From the NCBI RefSeq assembly GCF_026262505.1, contig NC_067207.1, forward strand, positions 16,894,082 through 16,958,081: a stretch of DNA of 64,000 bases, in the 5' to 3' direction. The position numbers and the translations under genes were made by a program. The notes beneath the pieces were generated by a model. The model had not been told where the DNA came from. It saw nothing but the letters and a program-made list of their open reading frames with translations, and ran no database searches. The stretch's first letter is position 1. Each line of letters starts with the position of its first letter. Below, one piece after another: positions 26,715-35,716 of the stretch. This stretch comes from Trichomonas vaginalis G3 (taxonomy: Eukaryota; Parabasalia; Trichomonadida; Trichomonadidae).

Positions 26715-27653
26715 ATGATTTCAACAATCGGCACAACAACAATTCAAACAACAGCACCAAACTCGTTAGTCATGAATCCAACATCTATGTTAGTAGAGAT
26801 GAAAAGCTTCATTCCTTCTTCATATACTTTTGAAACAGAAATCCAGAAGATAAAGCAAGAACTTTTAACAAGTAATTTAGACTGTAGTGCGAAAGATGAA
26901 ACAAATGAACAGTATCTTTATGAAATGCAGGACCTCATCGACCATTTACCTATACTACCTGAAATCCAACAACAAAAACTAACTATTCCTGAATTCGACG
27001 AAATAGAAGTCAAAGCAACTGACTCAGTAGAAATAAAGAAGTTCATTCGTAAGGTAAACTATGAGTTTCTAGGATTTCATTGCAACCATAAGGTTATGGA
27101 CAAAGATTGCGATATGGTATATAAGAATGTTTCTGACATATATAAATCTGAAGAATTTAAGACCTACGACAACTTTGTTTCGTTAGTTGCTGAATGTGTA
27201 TGGCAGATAAGAGATAAAGATAGAAGAGGCAAAGTATGGAACAAACAAATAAGACCCGCTATGTTTGAGATGAAGAGAGCAATTGACGCTTTAGTTGTTT
27301 TAGCTGGTTTTATTTCAATGTATAACGCAAAAATGAACCCGCAATGTTCTAAATGTAAAGCAGCAATGAGGAAATATAACTACTCCGTCAAAGAGATAGA
27401 ACGTATGAGAAACGACTATGCAGACTTAAAGAAAGAAGCAGAAAAACCAGCAGAAGATAAAATGGACATGTTAGAATTTCTGAACAAAAACTATCCAACT
27501 GCTGACGATTTCCTTCTATCTGACGTCAAGAAGAAGTATAAAGAAACTTTCGGCATTGTTAAAACATTCGATGTACTAAAAGAAGAAATAGAAGCTACAA
27601 AACTGTTTAAAGTCTCACGAATTCATAACGTTTACCATGTGAAACGCTTATAA
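26715..27653 (+). CDS. Uncharacterised protein in a palindrome-flanked cassette (element B)
   Basis: A 312-residue protein, MISTIGTTTIQTTAPNSLVM.... I chose the ATG directly after the shared leader. It is mostly helical. A central segment has a VAECVWQIRDKDRRGKVWNK motif and a CSKCKAA pair. A C-terminal segment (ADDFLLSDVKKKYKETFGIV then FKVSRIHNVYHVKRL) looks like a winged-helix unit, as found behind viral helicases and KilA-N proteins. I cannot name the family. The gene stands alone between inverted palindrome sites 3 and 4 and shares its leader with the following KilA-N genes, so it is probably co-regulated with them. Confidence 0.6.
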   Translation: MISTIGTTTIQTTAPNSLVMNPTSMLVEMKSFIPSSYTFETEIQKIKQELLTSNLDCSAKDETNEQYLYEMQDLIDHLPILPEIQQQKLTIPEFDEIEVKATDSVEIKKFIRKVNYEFLGFHCNHKVMDKDCDMVYKNVSDIYKSEEFKTYDNFVSLVAECVWQIRDKDRRGKVWNKQIRPAMFEMKRAIDALVVLAGFISMYNAKMNPQCSKCKAAMRKYNYSVKEIERMRNDYADLKKEAEKPAEDKMDMLEFLNKNYPTADDFLLSDVKKKYKETFGIVKTFDVLKEEIEATKLFKVSRIHNVYHVKRL

Positions 27654-27669
27654 AATAACTGGGGTAGAA

Positions 27670-27699
27670 AAGAGGGTAGAAATGAGGTTAGATCTAACC
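27670..27699. promoter_or_regulatory. Palindrome site 4, reversed orientation
   Basis: About two GAGGGTAGAAAT-type repeats lead into GGTTAGATCTAACC at 27686-27699, the mirror image of site 3. It lies 16 bp after the stop of the gene at 26715-27653 and before leader copy 3. Confidence 0.85.
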
Positions 27700-27769
27700 A
27701 TCTACCCTAAAATATATTTTTATTGAATTCAGCAACAAAAATCATGAATTTCCTTAAGATAGAAAAAAT

Positions 27770-27820
27770 AAAGTTAGTTTTATTTTTATTTATTTTTTTA
27801 TTTTGTATGTAAAGACATAT
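27770..27820 (+). promoter_or_regulatory. Shared leader, copy 3
   Basis: AAAGTTAGTTTTATT...GTATGTAAAGAC ends 4 bp before ATG 27821. It is nearly identical to the copy before 28522 (28471-28517). The very short distance to the ATG fits the short 5' UTRs of T. vaginalis. Confidence 0.7.
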
Positions 27821-28431
27821 ATGTCAAACATTGAGTTTGAAACAGTTAGAAAGATAGACAATGACACCAAATTGGTTAGAATAGGTGATTTAAACGTAAG
27901 ATACTCAAAGAAATACAACAAATATTCTTTGTCAGACATTATATCTCCATCTGGAAAGAAAACACACGAGTGGGTTAGAAATGCTTCAACTCAGAAAATT
28001 TTGACAAGAAATCCTGAGCTTATGATATCAGTAAGATTCTATGGAACTACAGCATATCTCATCGACAAAAGTCTTATACCAATAGTTTTGTTATGGATTG
28101 ACCCAGTTGTTGGATATAACTTCATAACTTAGGTTCATTCGATACGGAACGTTGCAGTGAAGGCTTACTTTACATCGTTCAGAAACCGAAGGACTTCAAC
28201 ACAAAAAGATATAAGATAGGAAGGACATATAATATAACTCAAAGATATGACTCTACAGTCAATAGAGTCACGGTTGTGTTCGTTAATGATATGAGAGCCG
28301 CAGAAACAGAACTACTCGAAAAGTTTGAGAAAATGTATGGTGCTCCCATAAAAGGTAAAGAAACGTTTGAAGTAGATGAGATAGATAAAGCTATAAAATT
28401 ATTTGACGAAGTTGCTGAAAAATACATGTAA
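27821..28431 (+). pseudogene. KilA-N plus T5orf172 (GIY-YIG-like) region (element B)
   Basis: The first half encodes a KilA-N-type DNA-binding segment (RYSKKYNKYSLSDIISPSGK and a later FYGTTAYLIDKSLIPIVLLW stretch). The second half, near 28190-28431, encodes a T5orf172/MUG113-type nuclease segment (YKIGRTYNITQRYD, RAAETELLEKFEKM). Such pairs are common in large DNA viruses and phages and probably cut or bind DNA. It looks broken, about one break. It shares its leader with the neighbouring KilA-N gene. Confidence 0.65.
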
Positions 28432-28521
28432 AGCGTTTATTTTTGGTCTTTTGTGAAAGATAGAAAAAATAACGCTAATTTTATTTTTATTTATTTTTTT
28501 ATTTTGTATGTAAAGACAGAT

Positions 28522-29349
28522 ATGTCAACAACAGAGAACACAACAACTGCTATCGTTCATGAAGCCATAAATGAAGAATACGAATACATACAGTATAACA
28601 AACAATTGAGACTCATTCGTTCAGTCAAAGATGACATGTACCAAATGCAAAGTATAATGAATGCTCTTCTTTCTACAAAGCAAGCATATCATTGGTTTGA
28701 AAACCAACAGGCAAAAGAACTTTTAGAAGAATTTCCTCATATGATTGCTTCCCTCGGAAAACCGAGGGAAGAGATTCCGTACGAAAATCGCAAGAATTTG
28801 GCACCTGGTTTGAAAGGTTATTATGTTCATAGACTTCTTGTAAATGCTGTAGCAATGTGGGCTTCACCTCGTTATGCTTGTTATATTTTCATGATGTTAG
28901 ATGAACTATATAAAGCAGAACGTGGAGAGATGGAAAAGAAACTTCAAGCAAAAGATGAAGTCATTGAATCCAAAGACAAAAGCATACAGAAAAGAATACC
29001 ACGTTCGGTACCAAAAGGAAAGGAAAAGAGTTATAAGTATATGATTTACGCTGAAGAGTTGGAGAAAGAAGAAGATAGAGATATGGTTATGTTGCATTTA
29101 GTCAGAAGAAACAACAAAAGCTTTTACGACCTTGCTAAGATTTACAAATCTGACAGAAACTGGTTCTATCGTGAAAACTTACCGATTTCAATGACACCGA
29201 ATGAGCAAATAAAGGAAATTGTCAAAAATACTCTTCCTCAAACACACTATGACATCAAAGGTTGTACAATACTTACCTTCAAAGAAGACTTACCGCTACT
29301 GAAGGAAAAGATAACAGAATATTTCGACAACTTCAAAGAGGAAGAATAA
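28522..29349 (+). CDS. KilA-N domain protein with DUF3627-like C terminus (element B)
   Basis: A 275-residue protein. I chose the ATG at 28522, five bases after the shared leader. Residues about 45-130 form the KilA-N domain; the signature is GLKGYYVHRLLVNAVAMWAS then PRYACYIFMMLDEL. A short coiled coil (MEKKLQAKDEVIESKDKSIQ) follows. The C-terminal 100 residues (HLVRRNNKSFYDLAKIYKS, NWFYRENLPISMTPNEQIKE, GCTILTFKEDLPLLKEKI) resemble the DUF3627-type domain behind KilA-N/MSV199 in poxviruses and other large DNA viruses. The role is probably DNA binding in gene control. A 10-bp perfect hairpin lies inside the coding sequence at 28748-28771. Confidence 0.75.
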   Translation: MSTTENTTTAIVHEAINEEYEYIQYNKQLRLIRSVKDDMYQMQSIMNALLSTKQAYHWFENQQAKELLEEFPHMIASLGKPREEIPYENRKNLAPGLKGYYVHRLLVNAVAMWASPRYACYIFMMLDELYKAERGEMEKKLQAKDEVIESKDKSIQKRIPRSVPKGKEKSYKYMIYAEELEKEEDRDMVMLHLVRRNNKSFYDLAKIYKSDRNWFYRENLPISMTPNEQIKEIVKNTLPQTHYDIKGCTILTFKEDLPLLKEKITEYFDNFKEEE

Positions 29350-29403
29350 AAAAATCTAAGCTAATTTTATTTTTTTATAAAATTTTATCTCATATGAAAG
29401 AAC

Positions 29404-29619
29404 ATGAATTTAGAATATTCGGAACTCATGACAGAAGAAGAGAACGAACAACATGTAAAAGATTATGCAAAATTTCTGAAGACATACAAAGCATTTAAAC
29501 AATATCTAAATGCTTCTAAAGATTATGCAAAATTTCTGAAGGTATATAAAGCTTATGAAAAAGCGTATGAAAAGTTTATACATTGGGGAATTGTTGTAAA
29601 ATATCCATATGAAGACTAA
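29404..29619 (+). CDS. Small duplicated-motif protein (element B)
   Basis: A 71-residue protein with an internal duplication: KDYAKFLKTYKA and KDYAKFLKVYKA about 23 residues apart (DNA 29459 and 29519). It is helical and charged, and ends HWGIVVKYPYED. A TCATA initiator (A at 29392) and a weak copy of the shared leader (29355-29390) lie just upstream. No family is recognised. Confidence 0.5.
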   Translation: MNLEYSELMTEEENEQHVKDYAKFLKTYKAFKQYLNASKDYAKFLKVYKAYEKAYEKFIHWGIVVKYPYED

Positions 29620-29637
29620 CCAAAAATATATTTTTGC

Positions 29638-30111
29638 TTAAATAGCTTCAGGGTCTATTTCTTCAACCATTTCACTTTCTTCGTCAATGTCAATAGAAGC
29701 TTCTTCAACCTTTGGTAAGAATTTCTGTATAACATCTTTGTTCGTTATTGTCTTCAGAGATGAAGGATAATATTTCACATTTGTTTCACCCTTCTTATAT
29801 TCTTTCTGTTCGGAAAGATTTAAAGCAATACTGAAGAAGTCAATGTTAGAGTTCTTTATAACAGTATAATGAGTATCTTTGACATTGACGAAGAAACTCT
29901 TTTGTTTCAAAACTACTGCTAACTCTTGTGAAGTATAACGTTTGCGGTCAATGACGATAGCTAATGGTCTGACATACTGACCAAACTTAGATTCTTTCAC
30001 AAACTTCTTGTTAAAGATAACATTAACATTTGAAGCATTATTGAACTCATTCTTGATGGCAGTAGCGAGAGCATTGTATGAAAAGAACTTGCAATCTTGC
30101 ATGTGTTTCAT
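29638..30111 (-). CDS. Uncharacterised acidic-tailed protein (element B)
   Basis: A 157-residue protein, MKHMQDCKFFSYNALATAIK.... Residues 10-110 look like a compact alpha/beta domain (NVNVIFNKKFVKESKFGQYV, VIDRKRYTSQELAVVLKQK). The last 25 residues are acidic (EEASIDIDEESEMVEEIDPE). No family is recognised. It is convergent with the gene ending at 29619 (18-bp gap) and divergent from PolB across a 91-bp AT-rich region (30112-30202). A partner in replication is possible by position. Confidence 0.55.
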   Translation of the reverse strand: MKHMQDCKFFSYNALATAIKNEFNNASNVNVIFNKKFVKESKFGQYVRPLAIVIDRKRYTSQELAVVLKQKSFFVNVKDTHYTVIKNSNIDFFSIALNLSEQKEYKKGETNVKYYPSSLKTITNKDVIQKFLPKVEEASIDIDEESEMVEEIDPEAI

Positions 30112-30202
30112 TAAAATAAAAATATTAAATTATTTTGAAAAATAACTTAAAAAAAATCTAATCTAATTTTTTCAAAAAATATTTTTTTATTTCCTACTAA
30201 AG

Positions 30203-33200
30203 ATGTATCGGAAGTTGTCTAAGTTAGAACACTCGGAAATAAAACAACTTCTTACAGAAGCTAATATAGATGTTGCAAAACATTACGCAACAAACAAAAA
30301 AGCACTCGCTGCCATCCTCAATGACTATAATGGTGCAATAAGTTATGATAGAATTCATGATTACATTAATAACAAAACATTTCCTTTAAATGACATTGCT
30401 ATTGACTTATATCATAGACGTTCAGTACCTCATGAAGTAAGGCGTGAGATGTTTGACATAACAAATGCGAACGTTGGTGAAACAAGAAGAAGAGACGACA
30501 CACTGAAACAACAGAGAAGAGAGATGTTTAAAAGTGCTATAGAACAAGTTCGCAAAGCTAACGATGTCATTCGTTCCATTGACGACAAACCAAAAGAAGG
30601 TGAGAGATGGTTAAAGAAAGATGAAGAGAATAGGAAGAGAAATGTGAAGTCAGGCAATAGACTCATTGACTTTAACATCGAAGCTTTAGATGAACCAAAC
30701 AGAGACTACTTACACAAACATTTCGGTAAGGTTTTCATGAGACTCTTAGAGAAGATTAAAATAAACTCCCAACAAAGATGGATGGTATGTTATAAACTTG
30801 GTGGAAAGTATGAATGTTCTACGTTAAACCTCAATAATATTGGAACATTACTACATCAGCTCTTGAAGGAGAACTTTATATCAGAGATAGAAGCAAATGC
30901 TGCAGGTATTGTTGAAATGCACTATGACTTCTTCTTGACAAACATAAAGAATCTTACCGAAATAAAGATGTATGATTTAACAGAATATGAAGGCTTAACG
31001 ATGTCAGATGTTAAGAAAGGAAAGCCACAGAAGCGACCATATAGAGATGAAAGCACACTGACAAATGACCAGAAAGCCATTTTGGAAGCTCTTAAGCAAA
31101 CAGGAAACCCAGCACTTATAGAAAGCTTTTGGAAAGATAATGGTGAAAAGAAGTTTTATAAGAAGAGAAGCGGTCAGTTCTGGAAGTATCTTTGCACATT
31201 ACCTATAAATCTTGAACGCTACCAAATCTTCAATGAACTGAACAAAAGAACTGCAACACTTATGACAGAAGACAATTGTTTCGTTTATGCTTGCATTCAG
31301 GCTGGAGTAGATGGAGAGACTATTGACCACATGAGAGAAGTCATTCGTGTTAGAGACTTTCCTCAAAGTAAAGTACAAGAAATTTCTGACGCAACAAGTA
31401 TAGCATTTAATGTTACCATTGGTTATTTCAATGACTCAAGACATAATGAAATAAAGAGATACATACCAAAAGAATGTGAAACTGTTCGAACTATTGACTT
31501 ACTTCTTGTTGAAGACCACTACATGCTAAATGAAAGATTACCAATGACAACATATTTCATTCGCAACTATATAGAAATCTTGAAGGAGTGTGGTGGAATG
31601 AACATTGAGAAACAAATGAAGATTTATACAAAGAGAGATGGTAAATACATTGTTCGCATGGATAGAACAACACCGTTATGGGATGTTATGAAAACATTGT
31701 GGGAGTGCAAATATTTTGAACCTATTTCTTATGGAGAACTTTTCACATATACGACTGACTTATATAAACAGAACCTTGCACCATTTAAAGATTTGACATA
31801 TGCTCCAAAGTATTGTGTACAACTGAAGAAGAAAGCAGAGTCAAAAGAAGTAAATAAAGCTAAATGTAAGTTCATTCCTGAGCACGTTTTCTTTGCTGAC
31901 TTTGAGTGCAGTACCGATGGCTTTCATAAAGCTTTTAACATATGTTATGACAGTGAAGATGGTTCAGTGAGTGAAAGCATTTGGGGTCAGAACTGTGCAA
32001 CAGAATTTTTGGAACGACTTCCTGACAAGAGTTTAATATATTTCCATAACCTCAGTTATGATATAAACTTCATCTTAAGACACATGACAGAAGTGAAAGG
32101 AACTCCCATCATTAAAGGTTCACGAACAATGCAAATAACTGGCTTATATAAAGGAAGGGCAATTATTATAAAAGACTCTTACAGTGTTATAAATAAGAAG
32201 CTTAAACTATTTCCTGCTATGTTTAACTTACAAACAGGACCGAAAGAAGTATTTCCATATAACTACTACAGCAGTACTTTGTTAGCAAATGACAACAGAA
32301 CTGGTGTCATTTCTGAAGCGTGTAAGTTTGTATATTGAAACGTTCATGAAAACATAGATTCCATCAAAGGTTGCAGAATAGATGAAAACCATTCGACTTA
32401 GAAAAATATAGCACGTTTTATGCAAACAAGATGTAAGAATTTTAAGAGAAGGTTTTGTAAGTTCCGCAATGACTTATTGAAAGAATTTGATTTAAACGTT
32501 TATGACTACGTTAGTATTTGTTCTATTGCTAACAAATTATTTGAGAACAGAGTATACTTCCCGAATGGAAATCTTTATGACCTCTCAAATAAACCAAGAG
32601 AATTTATTTCACGCTGTATTCAAGGTGGAAGATGTATGTTGTCAGATAACATGAAACAAAAGAGCGAAAAGAAACTCATTGCTGACTTCGACGCTGTTTC
32701 ATTATATCCATCAGCTATAGCAAGACTTTATACTTTAGAAGGAATTCCAAAGGTTATGAAGAAAGAAATGTTAAGCACAGAGTATCTCATGAGACATTTA
32801 TTCGATGACGACCAAAAGGAACCCATTGGTGAAAAGTTTATGTCTGGCTTCTTTGTTCTCATTAAGATAACAGAGATTGGAATACATAGACACTTTCCTT
32901 TAATAGTTTGTGACCCTGAACTAAATCCAGAACTTAACGTTCCCAGAAGTTCAAACACTTGCTGTTTAATGTATGTTGACCATATAACATTACAAGACCT
33001 CATAAAATATCAAGGTGTCAAATGTGAAGTGTTGCAAGGATACTATTACGATGGAAACAGAGATATTAGAATAAGAGATGAAGTAAAGAAGTTGTTTGAG
33101 TTAAGGTTAAAGTATAAGAAAGAAGGAAATCCTTTGCAAGAAAATATAAAGCTCATTCTGAACAGTATTTATGGCAAAACTATTCTATCTCCTATTGAGT

Positions 33201-33945
33201 CAAAAATAACCATAGTAGATGACAAAGATGCTATAAGATATGCCATCAGAAACTACAACCATATAGTGAAGTTCGAAGGTTTGGATGGTTCAGATAAAAC
33301 TATTTTCAAGCTAACGAAAAGCATTTGCAGACACTTTAACTTCTGTCCACTTGGTGTTAACATTCTATCAATGTCGAAGAGAATAATGTGTGAAGTATTC
33401 TGTACTGCTGAGGACTTAGGAATGGACATCTTTTATAGCGATACGACAGTATGCATCTCTACAATGAAGATATCCCTCGTTTAGCTGAAGAGTTTGAGAA
33501 ACGTTATGGAAGAGTTCTCATTGGTAAAAACCTTGGTCAGTTTCATAGTGACTTCGCAGAAATAACACCTGGAAAACAAAGTTTAGCATACAAGTCAATA
33601 TTTTGTGGAAAGAAGACTTACATAGACTTACTCACGAATGATTTAAATGAAGTTGCATTTCACTGCAGAATGAAAGGCGTGAAGCAAGATGTTATTGCTT
33701 TAACCGCTAATGAAATGTTTCCTGACTCTGTTCAGTGTTTCTATGATGAAGATAAAGGTTTAATGGTTCCGCAAGGAAAATTTGACAAAGACTCTGAGTT
33801 CAGTGTTATGAAGTTATATAAAGCACTTTATGACGGTCAAGAGATTGGATTTGACTTATGTAAGTCTTCTAGTCCTTGCTTTGCTGAAAAGTTTAACTTC
33901 TCAATAACGACTAAAACAAGCTTTATTCGTAAGTTGAAGTTCTGA
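30203..33945 (+). pseudogene. POLB: Protein-primed family B DNA polymerase (element B)
   Basis: The motifs lie in the right order: an Exo I segment FADFECSTDGF (near 31890), an Exo II segment SLIYFHNLSYDINFIL (near 32030), polymerase motif A IADFDAVSLYPSA (near 32680), motif B with NSIYGKT (near 33160), and a motif C region near 33430. The long stretch before the exonuclease and the spacing between motifs A and B fit the protein-primed PolB of Polintons, adenoviruses and virophages, which copies linear DNA from a terminal protein. It looks broken, with about two breaks. It faces the minor-capsid-like gene at 34055 convergently, across a repeat-rich gap. Confidence 0.9.
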
Positions 33946-34054
33946 GGTCATTTATTTTTGTCAGCAATGAGGTCATGAATGAGGTCATGAATGAGGTCAT
34001 TTATTTTTGTCAGAAATGAGGTCATTCGTGATAAAAATAAAGCTAGCGTAGATT
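33946..34054. repeat. 12-bp GAGGTCATGAAT tandem repeat between convergent genes
   Basis: Five ATGAGGTCA units, partly in 12-bp tandem (ATGAGGTCATGA), alternate with two copies of TTTATTTTTGTCAG. The region separates the 3' ends of PolB and the minor-capsid-like gene, so it may serve in transcript 3' end formation on both strands. Confidence 0.75.
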
Positions 34055-34912
34055 TTACAATACTGCGATGGTAGAGTTTAAGAGTTGTGCTTCAATGTAG
34101 AGACAGTCCTTATGGTCTGGAGGTAAGAACACTGGGCAGTTATGGTCATGAGTGGAGAACATGTCTATCCAAAACTCACGATTGAAGCCAGTTAATTTAT
34201 AGTATTTAGGGTTAGGAAGTGGTGAAGTTCTTGTATGACCAATGAACTCATTTTCAACTCCCTTACTTAAGTTTGAATATAATATAGCTTGCTTTCTATC
34301 CCAAATGCCAGGTGTTACAATCTTTGAAAATTCATTTTTCCTCGGAAGCATTGCATCATAATTGAAAACATTCTTGAAGTCTTCATTGGATTCAGAGATT
34401 TGAAATCTTATACGTAATGGATTTTTTTTCTTTTTAGCTACTTCATTGAATGGCGAGAATACAATGAATTGACAGTCATGAGTTCCATCTTCATTTTCAT
34501 TAAATTCATAATGAAAGTCTATAAGTTGTGGCTGACTACCTTCTTCTTTCAGTTGTGCAAGAAACTCACGTAAAGGCTGTAAAGTTTGTACTTCAATGTT
34601 GAACTTTTTCTCGAACATCTCATTAAATGAAATCATACATTCTTGTAAAGTTGTATCGTCTTTAAAGTATTTGTATATGTGAATGTTTTGGGCGCTTAAA
34701 GACTGTTCGTCATTTTCTATCTCGACTTGAAGTATAAAGTCAACCTTTCTGAAAGCACGTGTTATATACATAGATGTTATGCCAATGTACTTCTCTTCAT
34801 TTATGTTCACAATCCAGTCTGTTGGAAACTTAAACGTTACTCTGTTCCCCTTTATTTTGACGTCAGGGTTTTCACTACTGAACGCAACAGATAAAGGTAT
34901 TTGTCTATACAT
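34055..34912 (-). CDS. Minor-capsid-like protein, paralogue of 18178-19059 (element B)
   Basis: A 285-residue protein, open end to end, MYRQIPLSVAFSSENPDVKI.... It shares its C-terminal pattern (GIWDRKQAILYSNLSKGVEN, PNPKYYKLTGF, VFLPPDHKDCLYIEAQLL) with the protein at 18178-19059. It is beta-rich throughout, with a TFKFPTDWIVNINEEKYIGI N-terminal segment. Two related copies in one element suggest two capsid components or a stable hetero-oligomer. The leader TTTTTATCCGAATTAAATG (34928-34910) resembles the one before the major capsid gene, so both are probably expressed together. Confidence 0.6.
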   Translation of the reverse strand: MYRQIPLSVAFSSENPDVKIKGNRVTFKFPTDWIVNINEEKYIGITSMYITRAFRKVDFILQVEIENDEQSLSAQNIHIYKYFKDDTTLQECMISFNEMFEKKFNIEVQTLQPLREFLAQLKEEGSQPQLIDFHYEFNENEDGTHDCQFIVFSPFNEVAKKKKNPLRIRFQISESNEDFKNVFNYDAMLPRKNEFSKIVTPGIWDRKQAILYSNLSKGVENEFIGHTRTSPLPNPKYYKLTGFNREFWIDMFSTHDHNCPVFLPPDHKDCLYIEAQLLNSTIAVL

Positions 34913-34916
34913 TTAA

Positions 34917-34928
34917 TTCGGATAAAAA
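34917..34928 (-). promoter_or_regulatory. Capsid-gene leader motif TTTTTATCCGAA (minus strand)
   Basis: The same 12-mer precedes the major capsid gene at 35697-35708. The ATG follows 4 nt later here and 8 nt later there. Related forms occur before the genes at 35209 (TTTTTTATCTGCAG) and 35255. Confidence 0.65.
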
Positions 34929-34936
34929 TAAACCAT

Positions 34937-35209
34937 TTACTCTTTCTTTGCTTCAGCTTCTTTAGCTTTTTGTTCTTCCTTTGCTTTTGCTTCTTCTCTA
35001 GCTTTCTTCGCCAGCAAACGTGGGTTCTTTTGTCTTCCAGCAGCTAATGCAGCAAGTTGTTTTTCACTAAGTTTTCTCTTTGGTCTCTCTGGCTTTTGTT
35101 CTTGTTTTTGTTCCTTCAGTTCGGATAAAATTTGCTCGCGAATTTCTTTCTTCAATGCTTCAACATCTATGACCCCTTGGGTCTTGTCCGTAGGGCTTGT
35201 CTGAGTCAT
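34937..35209 (-). CDS. Small highly charged basic protein (element B)
   Basis: A 91-residue protein. I chose MTQTSPTDK (35209). The middle (KQEQKPERPKRKLSEKQLAA then LAAGRQKNPRLLAKK) is strongly basic, and the ends are Lys/Glu/Ala-rich helices. The EKQLAALAAGR motif is typical of small DNA-binding proteins of large DNA viruses. It is divergent from the gene at 35255 (45-bp gap) and lies in the capsid gene block. Packaging or condensing DNA is plausible but not shown. Confidence 0.6.
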   Translation of the reverse strand: MTQTSPTDKTQGVIDVEALKKEIREQILSELKEQKQEQKPERPKRKLSEKQLAALAAGRQKNPRLLAKKAREEAKAKEEQKAKEAEAKKE

Positions 35210-35254
35210 TTGACTGCAGATAAAAAACAAAATTAAAACTTTAACCGATGTAAA

Positions 35255-35689
35255 ATGAGCTTGTCAAAATCAGAGCGAGAGTCTATTATATTAAATGACG
35301 CAAGAGGAATACAACATCCTTTCTATTACGTAAGTCAGAGTAAAGATGGTAAAATATACGTAAGAAAAAGAAAGGTTCCATTAGCGAATGCAGAGAGCGA
35401 CAACATTAAGGTGCATGGCAATGTTGAAGTCCATGAAGCCCATATAAAACCTTCTGTTCAAACTGAGCCACCAAAAGAACCAGAAGAAAAGAAGCCAGAT
35501 GTACTTTCAATAACGAACCAAGAGCTTATTGCAAAGTTTGTGAATTTCATTGAAAAACAAACCGAGTCAAAGAACCCTGACCCACCAGTGAAAGAAGTTG
35601 AGACAAAAGAGAATGTACAGTTCATTGAAAATGTCAAGAAACAACTTCCACCACGAATGCCAAGAAGAAGAGTGAGAATAATGAAGTAA
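35255..35689 (+). CDS. Small protein with PFYYV/KDGK domain and basic tail (element B)
   Basis: A 144-residue protein. The first 50 residues (GIQHPFYYVSQSKDGKIYVR then KRKVPL) match the small protein at 37829-38035 (IPEGFYIHTMKDGRVQFRKI then KQPL), so the two are paralogues of a short beta-hairpin domain. The middle is Pro/Glu-rich and the end is very basic (PPRMPRRRVRIMK). It lies 27 bp before the major capsid gene on the same strand. It may be a capsid-associated cement or core protein. That is inference. Confidence 0.55.
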   Translation: MSLSKSERESIILNDARGIQHPFYYVSQSKDGKIYVRKRKVPLANAESDNIKVHGNVEVHEAHIKPSVQTEPPKEPEEKKPDVLSITNQELIAKFVNFIEKQTESKNPDPPVKEVETKENVQFIENVKKQLPPRMPRRRVRIMK

Positions 35690-35696
35690 ATAGATA

Positions 35697-35708
35697 TTTT
35701 TATCCGAA
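35697..35708 (+). promoter_or_regulatory. Capsid-gene leader motif TTTTTATCCGAA (plus strand)
   Basis: Precedes the major capsid ATG at 35717 and is identical to the motif before the minor-capsid-like gene (34917-34928, other strand). Confidence 0.65.
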
Positions 35709-35716
35709 GTAAATAC

